Source of the DNA: Streptomyces coeruleorubidus
Lineage (GTDB): Bacteria; Actinomycetota; Actinomycetes; Streptomycetales; Streptomycetaceae
Direction of reading: 5' to 3'
NCBI RefSeq assembly: GCF_028885415.1
Contig: NZ_CP118527.1
Location: 8,432,001-8,496,000, forward strand
Length of the DNA: 64,000 bases
The notes under the pieces were generated by a model that ran no database searches, had not been told where the DNA came from, and saw nothing but the letters and a program-made list of their open reading frames with translations. Shown piece after piece: positions 16,509-25,184 of this stretch; position 1 is the first letter of the stretch; every line of letters starts with the position of its first letter. The translations under genes were made by a program, and so were the position numbers.

Positions 16509-17702
16509 ATGTTCGATTCCGTGCGCGACGACCTACGCGCCACCCTCGACGAGATCCGCGCCGCCGGCCTGCACAAGCCCGAGCGCGTGATCGGCACCCC
16601 GCAGTCCGCCACCGTGAGCGTCACCGCGGGCGGCCGCCCCGGCGAGGTCCTCAACTTCTGCGCCAACAACTACCTCGGCCTCGCCGACCACCCCGAGGTC
16701 GTCGCCGCCGCCCACGAGGCCCTGGACCGCTGGGGCTACGGCATGGCCTCCGTCCGCTTCATCTGCGGCACCCAGGAGGTGCACAAGGAACTGGAGGCAC
16801 GGCTGTCGGCGTTCCTCGGCCAGGAGGACACGATCCTGTACTCCTCCTGCTTCGACGCCAACGGCGGCGTGTTCGAGACGCTGCTCGGACCTCAGGACGC
16901 GGTGATCTCCGACGCGCTGAACCACGCGTCGATCATCGACGGCATCCGGCTGTCCAAGGCCCGCCGCCTGCGGTACGCCAACCGCGATCTGGCCGAGCTG
17001 GAGGCCCGGCTGAAGGAGGCCTCCGACGCGCGTCGCCGGCTGATCGTCACCGACGGCGTCTTCTCCATGGACGGCTACGTCGCCCCGCTGCGCGAGATCT
17101 GCGACCTCGCCGACCGCTACGACGCGATGGTCATGGTCGACGACTCGCACGCCGTCGGCTTCGTCGGCCCCGGCGGCCGCGGCACGCCCGAGCTGCACGG
17201 CGTCATGGACCGGGTCGACATCATCACCGGCACCCTCGGCAAGGCGCTCGGCGGAGCCTCGGGCGGTTACGTCGCGGCCCGCGCCGAGATCGTCGCCCTG
17301 CTGCGCCAGCGCTCCCGGCCCTACCTCTTCTCGAACACGCTCGCCCCGGTGATCGCGGCGGCCTCCCTGAAGGTGCTCGACCTGCTGGAGTCGGCGGACG
17401 ACCTGCGCGTCCGGCTCGCCGAGAACACGGCCCTGTTCCGCAGCCGGATGACCGAGGAGGGCTTCGACGTCCTGCCCGGTGACCACCCCATCGCCCCGGT
17501 GATGATCGGGGACGCGGCGGTCGCCGGGCGCATGGCGGAGCTGCTGCTGGAGCGCGGCGTGTACGTGATCGGCTTCTCGTACCCGGTCGTGCCGCAGGAC
17601 CAGGCCCGGATCCGCGTCCAGCTGTCGGCCGCGCACTCGACGCAGGACGTCAACCGCGCGGTCGACGCCTTCGTGGCGGCACGGGCGGAGCTGGCCGGCT
17701 GA
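16509..17702 (+). CDS. kbl: Glycine C-acetyltransferase (2-amino-3-ketobutyrate CoA ligase)
   Basis: A 397-residue PLP enzyme of the alpha-oxoamine synthase family that splits 2-amino-3-ketobutyrate with CoA to glycine and acetyl-CoA. Visible motifs are [14 protein letters not shown], the PLP-binding [17 protein letters not shown] and the Schiff-base lysine in [14 protein letters not shown]. It follows tdh as a two-gene operon, with AGGAG before ATG 16509. Length is normal for the family. A LysR gene starts 31 bases later and may control the operon or respond to threonine or glycine. Confidence 0.96.
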   Translation: MFDSVRDDLRATLDEIRAAGLHKPERVIGTPQSATVSVTAGGRPGEVLNFCANNYLGLADHPEVVAAAHEALDRWGYGMASVRFICGTQEVHKELEARLSAFLGQEDTILYSSCFDANGGVFETLLGPQDAVISDALNHASIIDGIRLSKARRLRYANRDLAELEARLKEASDARRRLIVTDGVFSMDGYVAPLREICDLADRYDAMVMVDDSHAVGFVGPGGRGTPELHGVMDRVDIITGTLGKALGGASGGYVAARAEIVALLRQRSRPYLFSNTLAPVIAAASLKVLDLLESADDLRVRLAENTALFRSRMTEEGFDVLPGDHPIAPVMIGDAAVAGRMAELLLERGVYVIGFSYPVVPQDQARIRVQLSAAHSTQDVNRAVDAFVAARAELAG

Positions 17703-17733
17703 GAAACACCGGCGACCTGAGAGAATCGATCGC

Positions 17734-18636
17734 ATGATCGAGGCGCGGCGGCTCCACATCCTCCGTGCGGTGGCAGACCACCGCACGGTGACGGCGGCTG
17801 CCGCCGCGCTGTACCTGACCCCGTCGGCCGTGTCCCAGCAACTCGCCGCGCTGGAGCAGGAGACCGGGCACCGGCTCGTCGAGCGCGGCGCCAAGGGCGT
17901 ACGCCTCACCCCGGCCGGCGAGATCCTGCTCAGCCACACCAACGCGGTCCTCGCCCAACTGGAGCGGGCCGAGGCCGAGCTGGCCGCCTACGGCTCGGGA
18001 GCGGCCGGCACCGTCACGGTCGCCTCCTTCGCGACCGGCATCGCCCTGGTCGTGGCGCCCGCGGTGGCCCGCCTCGCCGAGTCGGCGCCCGGGATCCGCA
18101 TCCGAGTCCAGGACGCCGAGGGCGACGCCAGCCTGCCGATGGTGCTGGACCGGCAGGTCGATGTCGCCGTCGCCGTCGAGTACCGGGGCGCCCCGCCCGC
18201 CGACGACCCGCGACTGACCCACGTGCCGCTGTACGCCGAGCCCTTCGACGCGGTCGTGCCGGTCACGCACCGTCTGGCCGGCGCGGCGGAGGTCCCGCTC
18301 GCCGAACTGGCCAAGGACGCGTGGATCGGCCCGTACCCCGGCAACCCCTGTCACGACGTGGTGGTCCTGGCCTGCGAGAACGCCGGCTTCCAGCCTCGCA
18401 TGGAGCACTCCTCGGACGACTTCCGCGCGGTCGTCGCCCTGTCCTCCGCCGACGCGGGCGTCGCCCTCGTGCCGCGCTCGGCGCTGCGCGGCATGGACCT
18501 CGCCGGGGTGGTCGTCCGCCCCGTCGACGGCACGGCGCCCACCCGGCGGGTCTTCGCCGCCGTACGCCGGGGAGCCGAGGAGCATCCCCTGATCCGTCCG
18601 GTGCTGGACGCGCTCGGAGCGGCGGCCCAGGTGTGA
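17734..18636 (+). CDS. LysR-family regulator
   Basis: A 300-residue LysR-type regulator. The winged HTH is at residues 3-62 (RRLHILRAVADHRTVTAAAAALYLTPSAVSQQLAALEQE in two stretches), followed by a periplasmic-binding-like effector domain (about 90-295). It lies immediately downstream of kbl and is co-directional, so local control of tdh-kbl is possible, although LysR genes are more often divergent from their targets. Confidence 0.88.
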   Translation: MIEARRLHILRAVADHRTVTAAAAALYLTPSAVSQQLAALEQETGHRLVERGAKGVRLTPAGEILLSHTNAVLAQLERAEAELAAYGSGAAGTVTVASFATGIALVVAPAVARLAESAPGIRIRVQDAEGDASLPMVLDRQVDVAVAVEYRGAPPADDPRLTHVPLYAEPFDAVVPVTHRLAGAAEVPLAELAKDAWIGPYPGNPCHDVVVLACENAGFQPRMEHSSDDFRAVVALSSADAGVALVPRSALRGMDLAGVVVRPVDGTAPTRRVFAAVRRGAEEHPLIRPVLDALGAAAQV

Positions 18637-18682
18637 GGATTCGTTAACGCGGTCGTCTCGTATCCGGGATAGCTTCCCATAT

Positions 18683-19255
18683 ATGAGAAGTGACGACACG
18701 GACGCGGTCGACGTCCGGCTGGGCGCCCGCCTGGCCGAGCTGCGGACCGAACACGGCTATTCGCTGGGCGAGTTGGCCGACCGCAGCGGAGTGAGCCGCT
18801 CCACCCTGTCCCGGGCCGAGCGGGCGGAGATCAGCCCCACGGCCTCCCTCCTGAACCGCCTGTGTGCCGTCTACGGGCGCACCATGTCCCAACTGCTCAG
18901 CGAGGTCGAGGCCGAGCCGGCGCCGGTGCTGCGGGCCGCCGACCAGCCCGTCTGGCAGGACCAGGCCTCCGGCTTCGTACGGCGATCCGTGTCACCGCCG
19001 CACGCCGCCCTGCGCGGCGAACTCGTCGAGGGACGCCTCGCGCCCGGCGCCGACATCGCCTACGACCGTCCGCCCGTCACCGGCCTTGAGCAGCACATCT
19101 GGGTCCTGGAAGGGGCCCTCGACGTGACCGCGCAGGACACCGAACACCACCTCGGCGCCGGCGACTGCCTGCGCATGCGCGTGTGGGGCCCGACCCGGTT
19201 CCGCTGCGCCGCTCCCGAGGGCGTGCGGTATCTGCTGGCGGTGGTGCGGCCGTGA
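18683..19255 (+). CDS. XRE-family regulator with C-terminal cupin
   Basis: A 190-residue regulator with a Cro/C1-type HTH at about 12-66 (LAELRTEHGYSLGELADRSGVSRSTLSRAE) and a small cupin sensor domain at about 100-188 (QHIWVLEGALDVT, HHLGAGDCLRM). Its stop overlaps the GTG start of the downstream acetyltransferase (GTGA), so the two genes are translationally coupled. Confidence 0.88.
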   Translation: MRSDDTDAVDVRLGARLAELRTEHGYSLGELADRSGVSRSTLSRAERAEISPTASLLNRLCAVYGRTMSQLLSEVEAEPAPVLRAADQPVWQDQASGFVRRSVSPPHAALRGELVEGRLAPGADIAYDRPPVTGLEQHIWVLEGALDVTAQDTEHHLGAGDCLRMRVWGPTRFRCAAPEGVRYLLAVVRP

Positions 19256-19779
19256 TCCGTCTGGACGACACTCAACTGCTCCGGAGCGCCGCGGCGTTGG
19301 CGGATCTGTTGACCGACACCGTGAACGGCGGTGCCTCGGTCGGCTTCCTCGCCCCGCTCGACCGCGCGGAGGCGCTCGCCTGGTGGGAGGAACGGGCCGT
19401 CGATGTGGCCGCGGGACGGCTCGCCGTGTGGGCGGCGCACGACGGGGAGCGGGTGCTGGGCACCGTGAGCCTGGCCTTCCCCGGCAAGCCGAACAGCCGT
19501 CACCGCGCCGAACTCGTCAAGCTCATGGTGCACCGGGACGCCCGCGGCCGTGGCCTCGGACGCAGGCTCCTGGCCACGGCGGAGGGCGCTGCCACCGAGG
19601 CCGGCGTCACCCTGTTGCACCTGGACACCGAGACCGGCAGCCCCGCCGAGCAGCTGTACCGGTCCGCCGGCTGGACCGCGATCGGCGCGATCCCCGACTA
19701 CGCGGCGAGCCCCGGCGGAGAGCTGCGACCGACGACGATCTACTACAAGCACGTACCGGCAACCACTCTCACCAGGTGA
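19252..19779 (+). CDS. GNAT-family N-acetyltransferase
   Basis: A 175-residue GCN5-related acetyltransferase. The acetyl-CoA loop is VHRDARGRGLGRRLLATAE, preceded by RAELVKLMV and followed by LLHLDTETGSPAEQLYRSAGW. GTG 19252 overlaps the stop of the XRE-cupin gene by four bases. This regulator/acetyltransferase pairing is common in Streptomyces. The substrate, an antibiotic, polyamine or protein, is unknown. Confidence 0.88.
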   Translation: MIRLDDTQLLRSAAALADLLTDTVNGGASVGFLAPLDRAEALAWWEERAVDVAAGRLAVWAAHDGERVLGTVSLAFPGKPNSRHRAELVKLMVHRDARGRGLGRRLLATAEGAATEAGVTLLHLDTETGSPAEQLYRSAGWTAIGAIPDYAASPGGELRPTTIYYKHVPATTLTR

Positions 19780-19809
19780 TTGTCAGTGGCAGCGGATACC
19801 GTGCCTGCC

Positions 19810-20169
19810 ATGCCGGATGCCGAACACGTACGACGTATCGCTCTGTCCCTGCCGGACACGACGGAGAAGATCGCCTGGAGCATGCCCACGTTCCGGGTCG
19901 CGGGAAAGATGTTCGCCACGCTGCCGGAGGACGAGACATCCATCGCCGTGCGCTGCCCCAAGGAGGAGCGGGACGAACTGGTGCTCGCCGAGCCGGGGAA
20001 GTTCTGGATCGCCGACCACGAGGCGCAGTTCGCCTGGGTGCGGGCCCGGCTCGACGCGCTGGAGGACGAGGGCGAGCTGCGGGACATCCTGGCCGACTCC
20101 TGGCGCCAGGCCGCCCCGACCCGGCTCCTGGAGGCACACCCCCGGCTGGGCCTCGCGGCGGGGGCGTGA
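19810..20169 (+). CDS. MmcQ/YjbR-like protein
   Basis: A 119-residue single-domain MmcQ/YjbR protein with a CyaY-like fold. Typical segments are RIALSLPDTTEKIAWSMPTF, KMFATLPEDE and LLADSWRQAAP-like ILADSWRQAAPTRL. ATG 19810 is chosen by family length; GTG 19801 is possible. The family is often annotated as DNA-binding without firm evidence. It runs convergently into the transketolase pair, 13 bases away. Confidence 0.8.
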   Translation: MPDAEHVRRIALSLPDTTEKIAWSMPTFRVAGKMFATLPEDETSIAVRCPKEERDELVLAEPGKFWIADHEAQFAWVRARLDALEDEGELRDILADSWRQAAPTRLLEAHPRLGLAAGA

Positions 20170-20182
20170 CCTCCTGCGGGTC

Positions 20183-21094
20183 TCACGCGGGAGCCGCCGC
20201 CCCGACGAAGCTCCCGATGCGCTCCCGCAACGACCGGGCGTCCAGGCCGTGGGCGGCGACATGCTCCGCCACCTGCCCGTACCGCCGCAGCTCGCGACGG
20301 CCCACGCCCAGCCCCAGCACCCGGTGCGGCACCTCGGACAGCGCGTCGTTCGCGGCGGCCGCCGAGGTGCCCGCCAGGTAGGGCTCGACGAGGACGACGT
20401 CCGTCCCGGCCGCCCGGGTGGCCCGGCGCAGGGCGGCCCCGTCGAAGGGGCGGACGGTGGTCGCGTACAGGACCGTGACGTCGAGGCCCTCCGTGGCGGC
20501 GAGCACCGTGTCGAGCGTCGGCCCGACGGCGACCACGACACCGGAGCGCCCCTCCCGGACCGTGCGGAAACGCTCCCCGTCGACGGGCAGCGCCTGCCCG
20601 TTGGACTGCACGGACAGCCGCACGTACACCTTGTCGTCGCCCGCGGCGACCGCGTGCCGCAGCAGCGTCTCGGCCTCGTCCGGGTGGCCCGGCACATGGA
20701 CGGTCCAGCCGTCCAGGGTGTCGAGCAGCGCCACGTCGCCCGGCGCCATGTGGGTGTAGCCGCCCGCCGGCCAGTCGAAGGACGCGGCGGCACTCACCAG
20801 CACCGCGCCCAGGTCCTGGTGCCCGAGATCCAGTTTGACCTGCTCGAAGGGCCGCTCGACGAGAAAGCTGGCGAAGGTGTGCACGACGGGCCGCAGCCCG
20901 GTCAGCGCCAGCCCCGCCGCCGCCCCGACCATGAGCTGCTCGCGGATGCCGACGTTGACGACCCGGTCGGGGTGGTGACGGGCGGCCTCGGCGAAGCCGT
21001 CCCTGCCGATCTCGGCGAGGACCACGGCGACGCGGGGATCCTCGTCGAGCAGCCGGGAGACGACAGGGGCGAAACGGTCACGCATGGTGTCCAT
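20183..21094 (-). CDS. Transketolase, C-terminal subunit
   Basis: A 303-residue protein equal to the pyrimidine-binding and C-terminal domains of transketolase. Signatures are RVVNVGIREQLMVGAAAGLALTG (split here by length), PVVHTFASFLVERPFEQVKLDL and the C-terminal domain (GVVVAVGPTLDTVLAA). With the upstream gene it forms a split transketolase, or a DXS-like enzyme, using thiamine diphosphate. It lies 29 bases after the N-terminal subunit. Split pairs often act outside the main pentose phosphate route. Confidence 0.88.
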   Translation of the reverse strand: MDTMRDRFAPVVSRLLDEDPRVAVVLAEIGRDGFAEAARHHPDRVVNVGIREQLMVGAAAGLALTGLRPVVHTFASFLVERPFEQVKLDLGHQDLGAVLVSAAASFDWPAGGYTHMAPGDVALLDTLDGWTVHVPGHPDEAETLLRHAVAAGDDKVYVRLSVQSNGQALPVDGERFRTVREGRSGVVVAVGPTLDTVLAATEGLDVTVLYATTVRPFDGAALRRATRAAGTDVVLVEPYLAGTSAAAANDALSEVPHRVLGLGVGRRELRRYGQVAEHVAAHGLDARSLRERIGSFVGAAAPA

Positions 21095-21123
21095 GGAGTT
21101 CTGGTTCCTTTCCGGCAGGGAGG

Positions 21124-21825
21124 TCAGGCGGACTTCGGCTCGACCCGGGCCACGACCACGTGCGGGCGGCCCGGGTGCGGTGCGGTGAAGGCGGCGTACA
21201 ACGCCTCGTGGTCACGGCCGTCGACGGTCAGCGCGGACCAGCCCGCCGCCTCGAAGCGGGCGGCGATCCCGCCGGGCCGCGCGTACGTCGCGGAGGAGTT
21301 GTCGACGACGACGGTGTGCAGCCGGTCGAGCCCGGCGGGCCCGGCGAAGGCGATCGCCTCGTGGTTGCTGCCCTCGTCCAGCTCGGCGTCCCCGATCAGC
21401 GCCCACACCCGCGGCTCGTCGAGCCCCTGGGCGCGCAGCCCCAGTGCCGTACCGACGGCGATCGGCAGCCCGTGCCCGAGCGATCCGCTGCCGATCTCGG
21501 CCCCCGGCACGAGCGTGCGGTCGGGGTGATGGCCGAGCGGGGAGTCGTACGAGCCGAAGCCGGGCAGCCACTCCACCGGCACAAAGCCCTTGGCGGCCAG
21601 CACGGCGTAGTACGCCATCGGCCCGTGCCCCTTCGACAGCAGGAACCGGTCCCGCTCCGGATCGGCCATCCGCCCCGGGCTCACCCGCAGCACCCGGTCG
21701 TACAGCACCCACAGCACGTCCAGCGTCGACGTCGCGGCCGGGCCGTGCTTCTCGTCGCCGGTCATCAGGCCCATGAGTCCCGGCAGGTCGGCGTACGTGT
21801 GTGTCATGTCCGTCGCGTTCGTCAT
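21124..21825 (-). CDS. Transketolase, N-terminal subunit
   Basis: A 233-residue thiamine-diphosphate-binding half of a split transketolase. It contains FLLSKGHGPMAYYAVLA, GSGSLGHGLPIAVGTALG and the TPP/metal motif IGDAELDEGSNHEA (GD-x-N type, with a VDNS end). ATG 21825 is preferred because a MerR-type promoter ends about 8 bases upstream and no ribosome site is visible, suggesting a leaderless mRNA; GTG 21831 is the alternative. It is the first gene of a two-gene operon. Confidence 0.88.
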   Translation of the reverse strand: MTNATDMTHTYADLPGLMGLMTGDEKHGPAATSTLDVLWVLYDRVLRVSPGRMADPERDRFLLSKGHGPMAYYAVLAAKGFVPVEWLPGFGSYDSPLGHHPDRTLVPGAEIGSGSLGHGLPIAVGTALGLRAQGLDEPRVWALIGDAELDEGSNHEAIAFAGPAGLDRLHTVVVDNSSATYARPGGIAARFEAAGWSALTVDGRDHEALYAAFTAPHPGRPHVVVARVEPKSA

Positions 21826-21840
21826 GTGCACGAGCGTGCA

Positions 21841-21860
21841 ACCTCAACCAATGTTGAGGT
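21841..21860 (-). promoter_or_regulatory. MerR/SoxR-type operator and promoter
   Basis: ACCTCAACcaatGTTGAGGT is a palindrome with 8-base arms, matching the CCTCAA-N6-TTGAGG core of SoxR-type boxes. On the minus strand it is preceded by TTGACC as a -35 box. A 19-base spacer then leads to CACGCT as a -10, the elongated spacing typical of MerR-activated promoters. The transketolase ATG follows 8 bases later. No MerR gene is in the window. Confidence 0.6.
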
Positions 21861-21961
21861 CAAGCGACGGACGCCCGGAAACGGATGCGCGATCACCGGC
21901 GCGAGTGCGGTATTGTTTCCCTGCGCGTTCGGCCAGGGGAATTCCCAGGTCAGACGGGCAG

Positions 21962-22035
<74 letters not shown>

Positions 22036-22053
22036 CTGGAGAAAGTCGCAGGC

Positions 22054-22089
22054 AAGGGCCGGTTTCGGAGTCATCCGAAACCGGCCCTT
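22054..22089 (+). terminator. Terminator after tRNA-Pro
   Basis: Perfect 15-base arms AAGGGCCGGTTTCGG (22054-22068) and CCGAAACCGGCCCTT (22075-22089) with a six-base loop, followed by a partly T-rich tail (gatcattctt). Confidence 0.88.
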
Positions 22090-22264
22090 GATCATTCTTG
22101 GGTACCAGTTGGGGACCGGACCGTCGTCCTTGACCGAGGTCAGCGGGTCACGACGATCGGGCTCGGCAGCGAGCGCGGTGTGACCAGGTCATTCGGGTGT
22201 GCTGGAGGTCATGGTCACTGGCGCATGATTGATGCTTAAAGCAAGCCCTCGCGGCGGAATGGGC

Positions 22265-23209
22265 TCAGAACATGGTGTTTTCGTTGAGGGCGGTCTCCGG
22301 CACGTCCTGGACGGAGTCCCAGTGCTCGAGGATCTTGCCGTGCTTGCCGACGCGGAAGATGTCCACCACGGCCTGGCCGCGGTCCTCGGGGCTGAGGCGG
22401 TAGTGGGCGTGGATGGCCACGAGGTCGCCTTCGGCGATGACGCGCTTGCGTTCCACGATCAGGTTCGGGAACTGCTGGAAGAAGTTGGTGAACTGCTCGC
22501 GCAGGCCGGCCGAGCCGTTGGGGATGGTGGGGTTGTGCTGGTAGTACTCCGGCGTCAGGTACCTGACCGCGTCGGGGTTCTTGTCGACGAGGAGTGTGTC
22601 GAAGTAGGCGGTCGCCACCTTCTGGCTGAAGGGGGTCATCCAGCGGGGGCCGGGCTGGTTCGTGCGTGGCTGACTGACTGTGCCGAACATGTCGTTGCCG
22701 TTGACGGTGGTCTCCGGTACCTCCTGGACCACGTCCCAGTGCTCGGCGATCATGCCCTTCTTGTCGAAGCGGAAGATGTCGACCACGGACGAACCGCGGG
22801 TGCCGGGCTGGAAGACCGGGTTGGAGTGCACCATGACCAGGTCGCCCTGGGCGAGGACACGCTTGACGTTGTACACGTGGTCCGGGAACTGCGCGGTCCA
22901 GTCGCGGATGAAGTTCTTGATCGCCTCCCGGCCGTCGGGGGCCATCGGGTTGTGCTGGATGTAGTCCGCGCGGATGTACTGGTCGGCGACCTTGAGGTTG
23001 CCTTCCTCGAAGAGCTGCCTGAGCACGTGGACGGCGACGCGCTTGTTGCGCTCCTCGGTGTAGGGGTTCCCCTGCCGGGAGTCCGTGACGGTCAGGGAGG
23101 AGGAGGGCGCGGACGCCGTGGCGGCGGGCGCGAACCCGGCCATGGATCCGACGGTTGCCGCGGCCAGCAGAGCGGCGACGGTCCTCTTGGACAAGTGGGT
23201 GTTGCTCAT
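22265..23209 (-). CDS. Secreted tandem SnoaL-like/NTF2-fold protein
   Basis: A 314-residue exported protein with a signal peptide at about 1-35 (RTVAALLAAATVGSMAGFAP, cleavage near ATA-SA) and two SnoaL-like NTF2 domains (about 50-170 and 185-310). Each repeat has the pattern YIQHNP or YYQHNP, then VVDIFR and EHWDVVQEVPET or EHWDSVQDVPET. ATG 23209 follows GGAG at normal spacing; the upstream TTG would place that site inside the coding region. It lies downstream of the YceI gene in a likely two-gene operon. A small-molecule enzyme or binding role is possible. Confidence 0.82.
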   Translation of the reverse strand: MSNTHLSKRTVAALLAAATVGSMAGFAPAATASAPSSSLTVTDSRQGNPYTEERNKRVAVHVLRQLFEEGNLKVADQYIRADYIQHNPMAPDGREAIKNFIRDWTAQFPDHVYNVKRVLAQGDLVMVHSNPVFQPGTRGSSVVDIFRFDKKGMIAEHWDVVQEVPETTVNGNDMFGTVSQPRTNQPGPRWMTPFSQKVATAYFDTLLVDKNPDAVRYLTPEYYQHNPTIPNGSAGLREQFTNFFQQFPNLIVERKRVIAEGDLVAIHAHYRLSPEDRGQAVVDIFRVGKHGKILEHWDSVQDVPETALNENTMF

Positions 23210-23250
23210 GACGGTGTTCTCCAATGCGGTACTGCGATGGGAAAGGTGGA

Positions 23251-23961
23251 TTACGCGGGGGTGAAGGCGAGGAGGAACTCGACGGTCCCTTCGTCCTCGA
23301 CGGTGATCCCGCCGAAGTTCGGTGCGTCGATGCCGTAGTCGGCGAAGGTGATGGGGATCGAGCCGTTCGCGCGGAAGCCGCCGGCTGTGCGCTGCGCGTT
23401 GAGGTCGAAGGTGACGGGGTTCGTCTCGCCGTGGACGGTCAGATTCCCCGTTGCCTCGCCGGTGACTTGTTCGTTCACGTCCGGCACCGAGCCGAAGTCA
23501 ACGGGCTCGGTGAGCTCGAAGGTGGCGCTGGGGTACCGCTCGGTGTTCATGACCCGGCCGCGGAACTGGCTGTCGCGCTGGTCGGAGTCGCTCCGCACCG
23601 AGGCCAGGTCGACGGTGAAGGTCCCGCTGACAGCCCGGGTGCCCTCGATCTCCAGCTCTCCGGTGACCTGGTCGGTGCGGCCCACGGCCGTGGTGTTCTG
23701 GCCGAAGAGCACCTCGTCGACGCGGTAGCCGGCCTGCGAACCGTTCCCGACCCGCCAGCTGCCCTCGACGCTCTGGCCCGCCTGATCGCCGGAGCCGGAG
23801 GTGCTCTCCGGTGCGGCCGGTGGACTCTCGAGTGACAGCGCGGCTGCTGGGCCGTCCTGGATGTAGTTGATGTAGACGTACGGGCCTCCGGCGCCCACGA
23901 GGGCGGCGGCTGCGCCGACGATCAGCCAGCGCTTCCAGCGTCTGGGTGTGGTGCGTGCCAT
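23251..23961 (-). CDS. YceI-family protein, membrane-anchored
   Basis: A 236-residue protein with an N-terminal membrane anchor (RWLIVGAAAALVGAGGPYVYI, residues 11-31) and an extracellular YceI lipocalin-like domain (about 66-235), a fold that binds isoprenoid or other amphipathic lipids. Family features are GSWRVGNGSQAGYRVDE, GTFTVDLASVRSD, VMNTERYPSATFELTEP and GNLTVHGETNPVTFDL. GGAGG precedes the ATG. It is first in a pair with the SnoaL-like gene, behind a MarR-type inverted repeat. Confidence 0.9.
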   Translation of the reverse strand: MARTTPRRWKRWLIVGAAAALVGAGGPYVYINYIQDGPAAALSLESPPAAPESTSGSGDQAGQSVEGSWRVGNGSQAGYRVDEVLFGQNTTAVGRTDQVTGELEIEGTRAVSGTFTVDLASVRSDSDQRDSQFRGRVMNTERYPSATFELTEPVDFGSVPDVNEQVTGEATGNLTVHGETNPVTFDLNAQRTAGGFRANGSIPITFADYGIDAPNFGGITVEDEGTVEFLLAFTPA

Positions 23962-23997
23962 TGGTTCCTCCGAGAGCTGGATAATCGAGTAGATAAT

Positions 23998-24011
23998 CTT
24001 GAAGTTTCAAG
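23998..24011. promoter_or_regulatory. MarR-type inverted repeat upstream of the YceI gene
   Basis: CTTGAAgtTTCAAG has 6-base arms and lies 37-50 bases before the YceI start, with two direct GATAATC motifs next to it. TTGAA/TTCAA palindromes are common MarR or HxlR targets. The regulator is unknown. Confidence 0.4.
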
Positions 24012-24051
24012 CAATGGGCCAGAAGTCGCCCGGCCCATGAATGCCATGGGG

Positions 24052-24492
24052 TCAGCGGTGGGCGGCGAGGGAGACGTGCTCCCGGTCGGCCCAGGCCGCC
24101 AGCTTGCGCGCGCAGTGGTCCTGGACCAGCTCGATCGGCGGTCTGCCGAAGGACACCCGCAGCGGCGGGTTCTCGGCGTCCACGATGGTCAGCAGCGCGG
24201 GTCCGACGGCCTTCGGGTCGCCCATGTCGGACAGGTCCAGGCCCTCGGCCAGGGCTTGGCGGACGCCGTCGTAGAGGGGGTTGGGCTCGGAGTTCCCCGC
24301 AGGGGCACCGGGCCAGTCGGTGGGGTAGGGGCCGGGCCCGACCAGGGTGACCTTGTCGACGAACGAGCGGCCGAAGCCGTGGGACGAGCCGGTGACGACG
24401 GCGCGGCGGCCGGTGAGATCCGTGCCCGCGATGACCTCGGCGGCCGTGGATCCGGTGTGGCAGGGCGTGGTGATGTGTGTGCTCGTGGTCAT
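24052..24492 (-). pseudogene. Short-chain dehydrogenase with internal deletion
   Basis: The 146-residue frame starts like an SDR (AEVIAGTDLTGRRAVVTGSSHGFGR, cofactor motif GSSHGFG in two short stretches). It then jumps directly to an SDR C-terminal region (VTLVGPGPYPTDWPG, NPLYDGVRQALAEG, PLRVSFGRPPIELVQ). The NNAG motif, the catalytic Ser and the YxxxK segment are all missing. SDRs of this type are about 270-300 residues, so roughly half is lost in frame. It cannot be an active dehydrogenase. It is divergent from a TetR gene that probably once controlled it. Confidence 0.8.
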
Positions 24493-24525
24493 GTCGGCAC
24501 GTACTCCCGGCTTGCTACGATCAAA

Positions 24526-24577
24526 AATCGGAGGCTCCTCCGCTTTGCTTGAACTTTAAACGGAGCCGCCTCCGATT
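24526..24577. promoter_or_regulatory. Paired operators between SDR remnant and TetR gene
   Basis: CGGAGGCTCCTCCG (24529-24542) and CGGAGCCGCCTCCG (24561-24574) are two copies of a CGGAG-N4-CTCCG palindrome. They also form a larger inverted repeat, with flanking AATCGGAG on the left and CTCCGATT on the right. They occupy the divergent promoter and are very likely TetR operators. Confidence 0.65.
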
Positions 24578-24596
24578 GTCCAGAGGAAGGAATGCT

Positions 24597-25172
24597 GTGA
24601 CCGGCAACACACGCGGACTGCGTGCCGACGCGCGGCGTAACCGGCAACGCCTGCTCGACGTCGCCGTACGCGCCTTCTCCGAGCAGGGCACGGACGCTTC
24701 GCTGGAGGCCATCGCCAGAGAGGCAGGTGTGGGCATCGGCACGCTGTACCGGCACTTCCCCACCCGGGAGGCACTGCTCGAGGCCGCCTACCGCAACGAG
24801 GTCGCGAGGGTCTGCGACAGCGCCGAGGTACTGCTGGCGCAGTACCCGCCCGACATGGCGATGCGGGTGTGGATGGACCGGTTCATCGACTATCTGGCCA
24901 CCAAGCAGGGCATGGCGGACGCGTTGAAAGCCGTCATCGCCTCCGGCGACTCGGACCCGTTCGCCGAGAGCCTGGACCGGATCAGCTCGGCCATCAGCAC
25001 GCTGCTGAAGGCCGGGGCCGAGGCGGGCGTCCTACGCTCCGACGTCGACCCTCTCGACGTCGGCTTCAGCCTCGGCGGCATCCTGCTGATCACCACCGAC
25101 AAGGGGCTGCGCGACCGCGCGAGCCGCATGCTCGATCTGCTCCTCGACGGACTCCGCTACCGCGCCGGCTGA
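24597..25172 (+). CDS. TetR-family regulator
   Basis: A 191-residue TetR regulator with an N-terminal HTH at about 10-60 (FSEQGTDASLEAIAREAGVG, IGTLYRHFPTREALLEA) and a C-terminal domain of the SbtR-like type common for SDR-associated regulators. GTG 24597 follows AGGAAGG. It is divergent from the deleted SDR, and the operators between them suggest it now controls mainly itself. Confidence 0.88.
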   Translation: MTGNTRGLRADARRNRQRLLDVAVRAFSEQGTDASLEAIAREAGVGIGTLYRHFPTREALLEAAYRNEVARVCDSAEVLLAQYPPDMAMRVWMDRFIDYLATKQGMADALKAVIASGDSDPFAESLDRISSAISTLLKAGAEAGVLRSDVDPLDVGFSLGGILLITTDKGLRDRASRMLDLLLDGLRYRAG

Positions 25173-25184
25173 ACTGGAGACCTC

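Noticed and set aside
22229..23338. Plus-strand 369-codon frame over the SnoaL-like gene
   Set aside because: It is an antisense shadow of the tandem SnoaL-like protein, which has a signal peptide and repeat structure.
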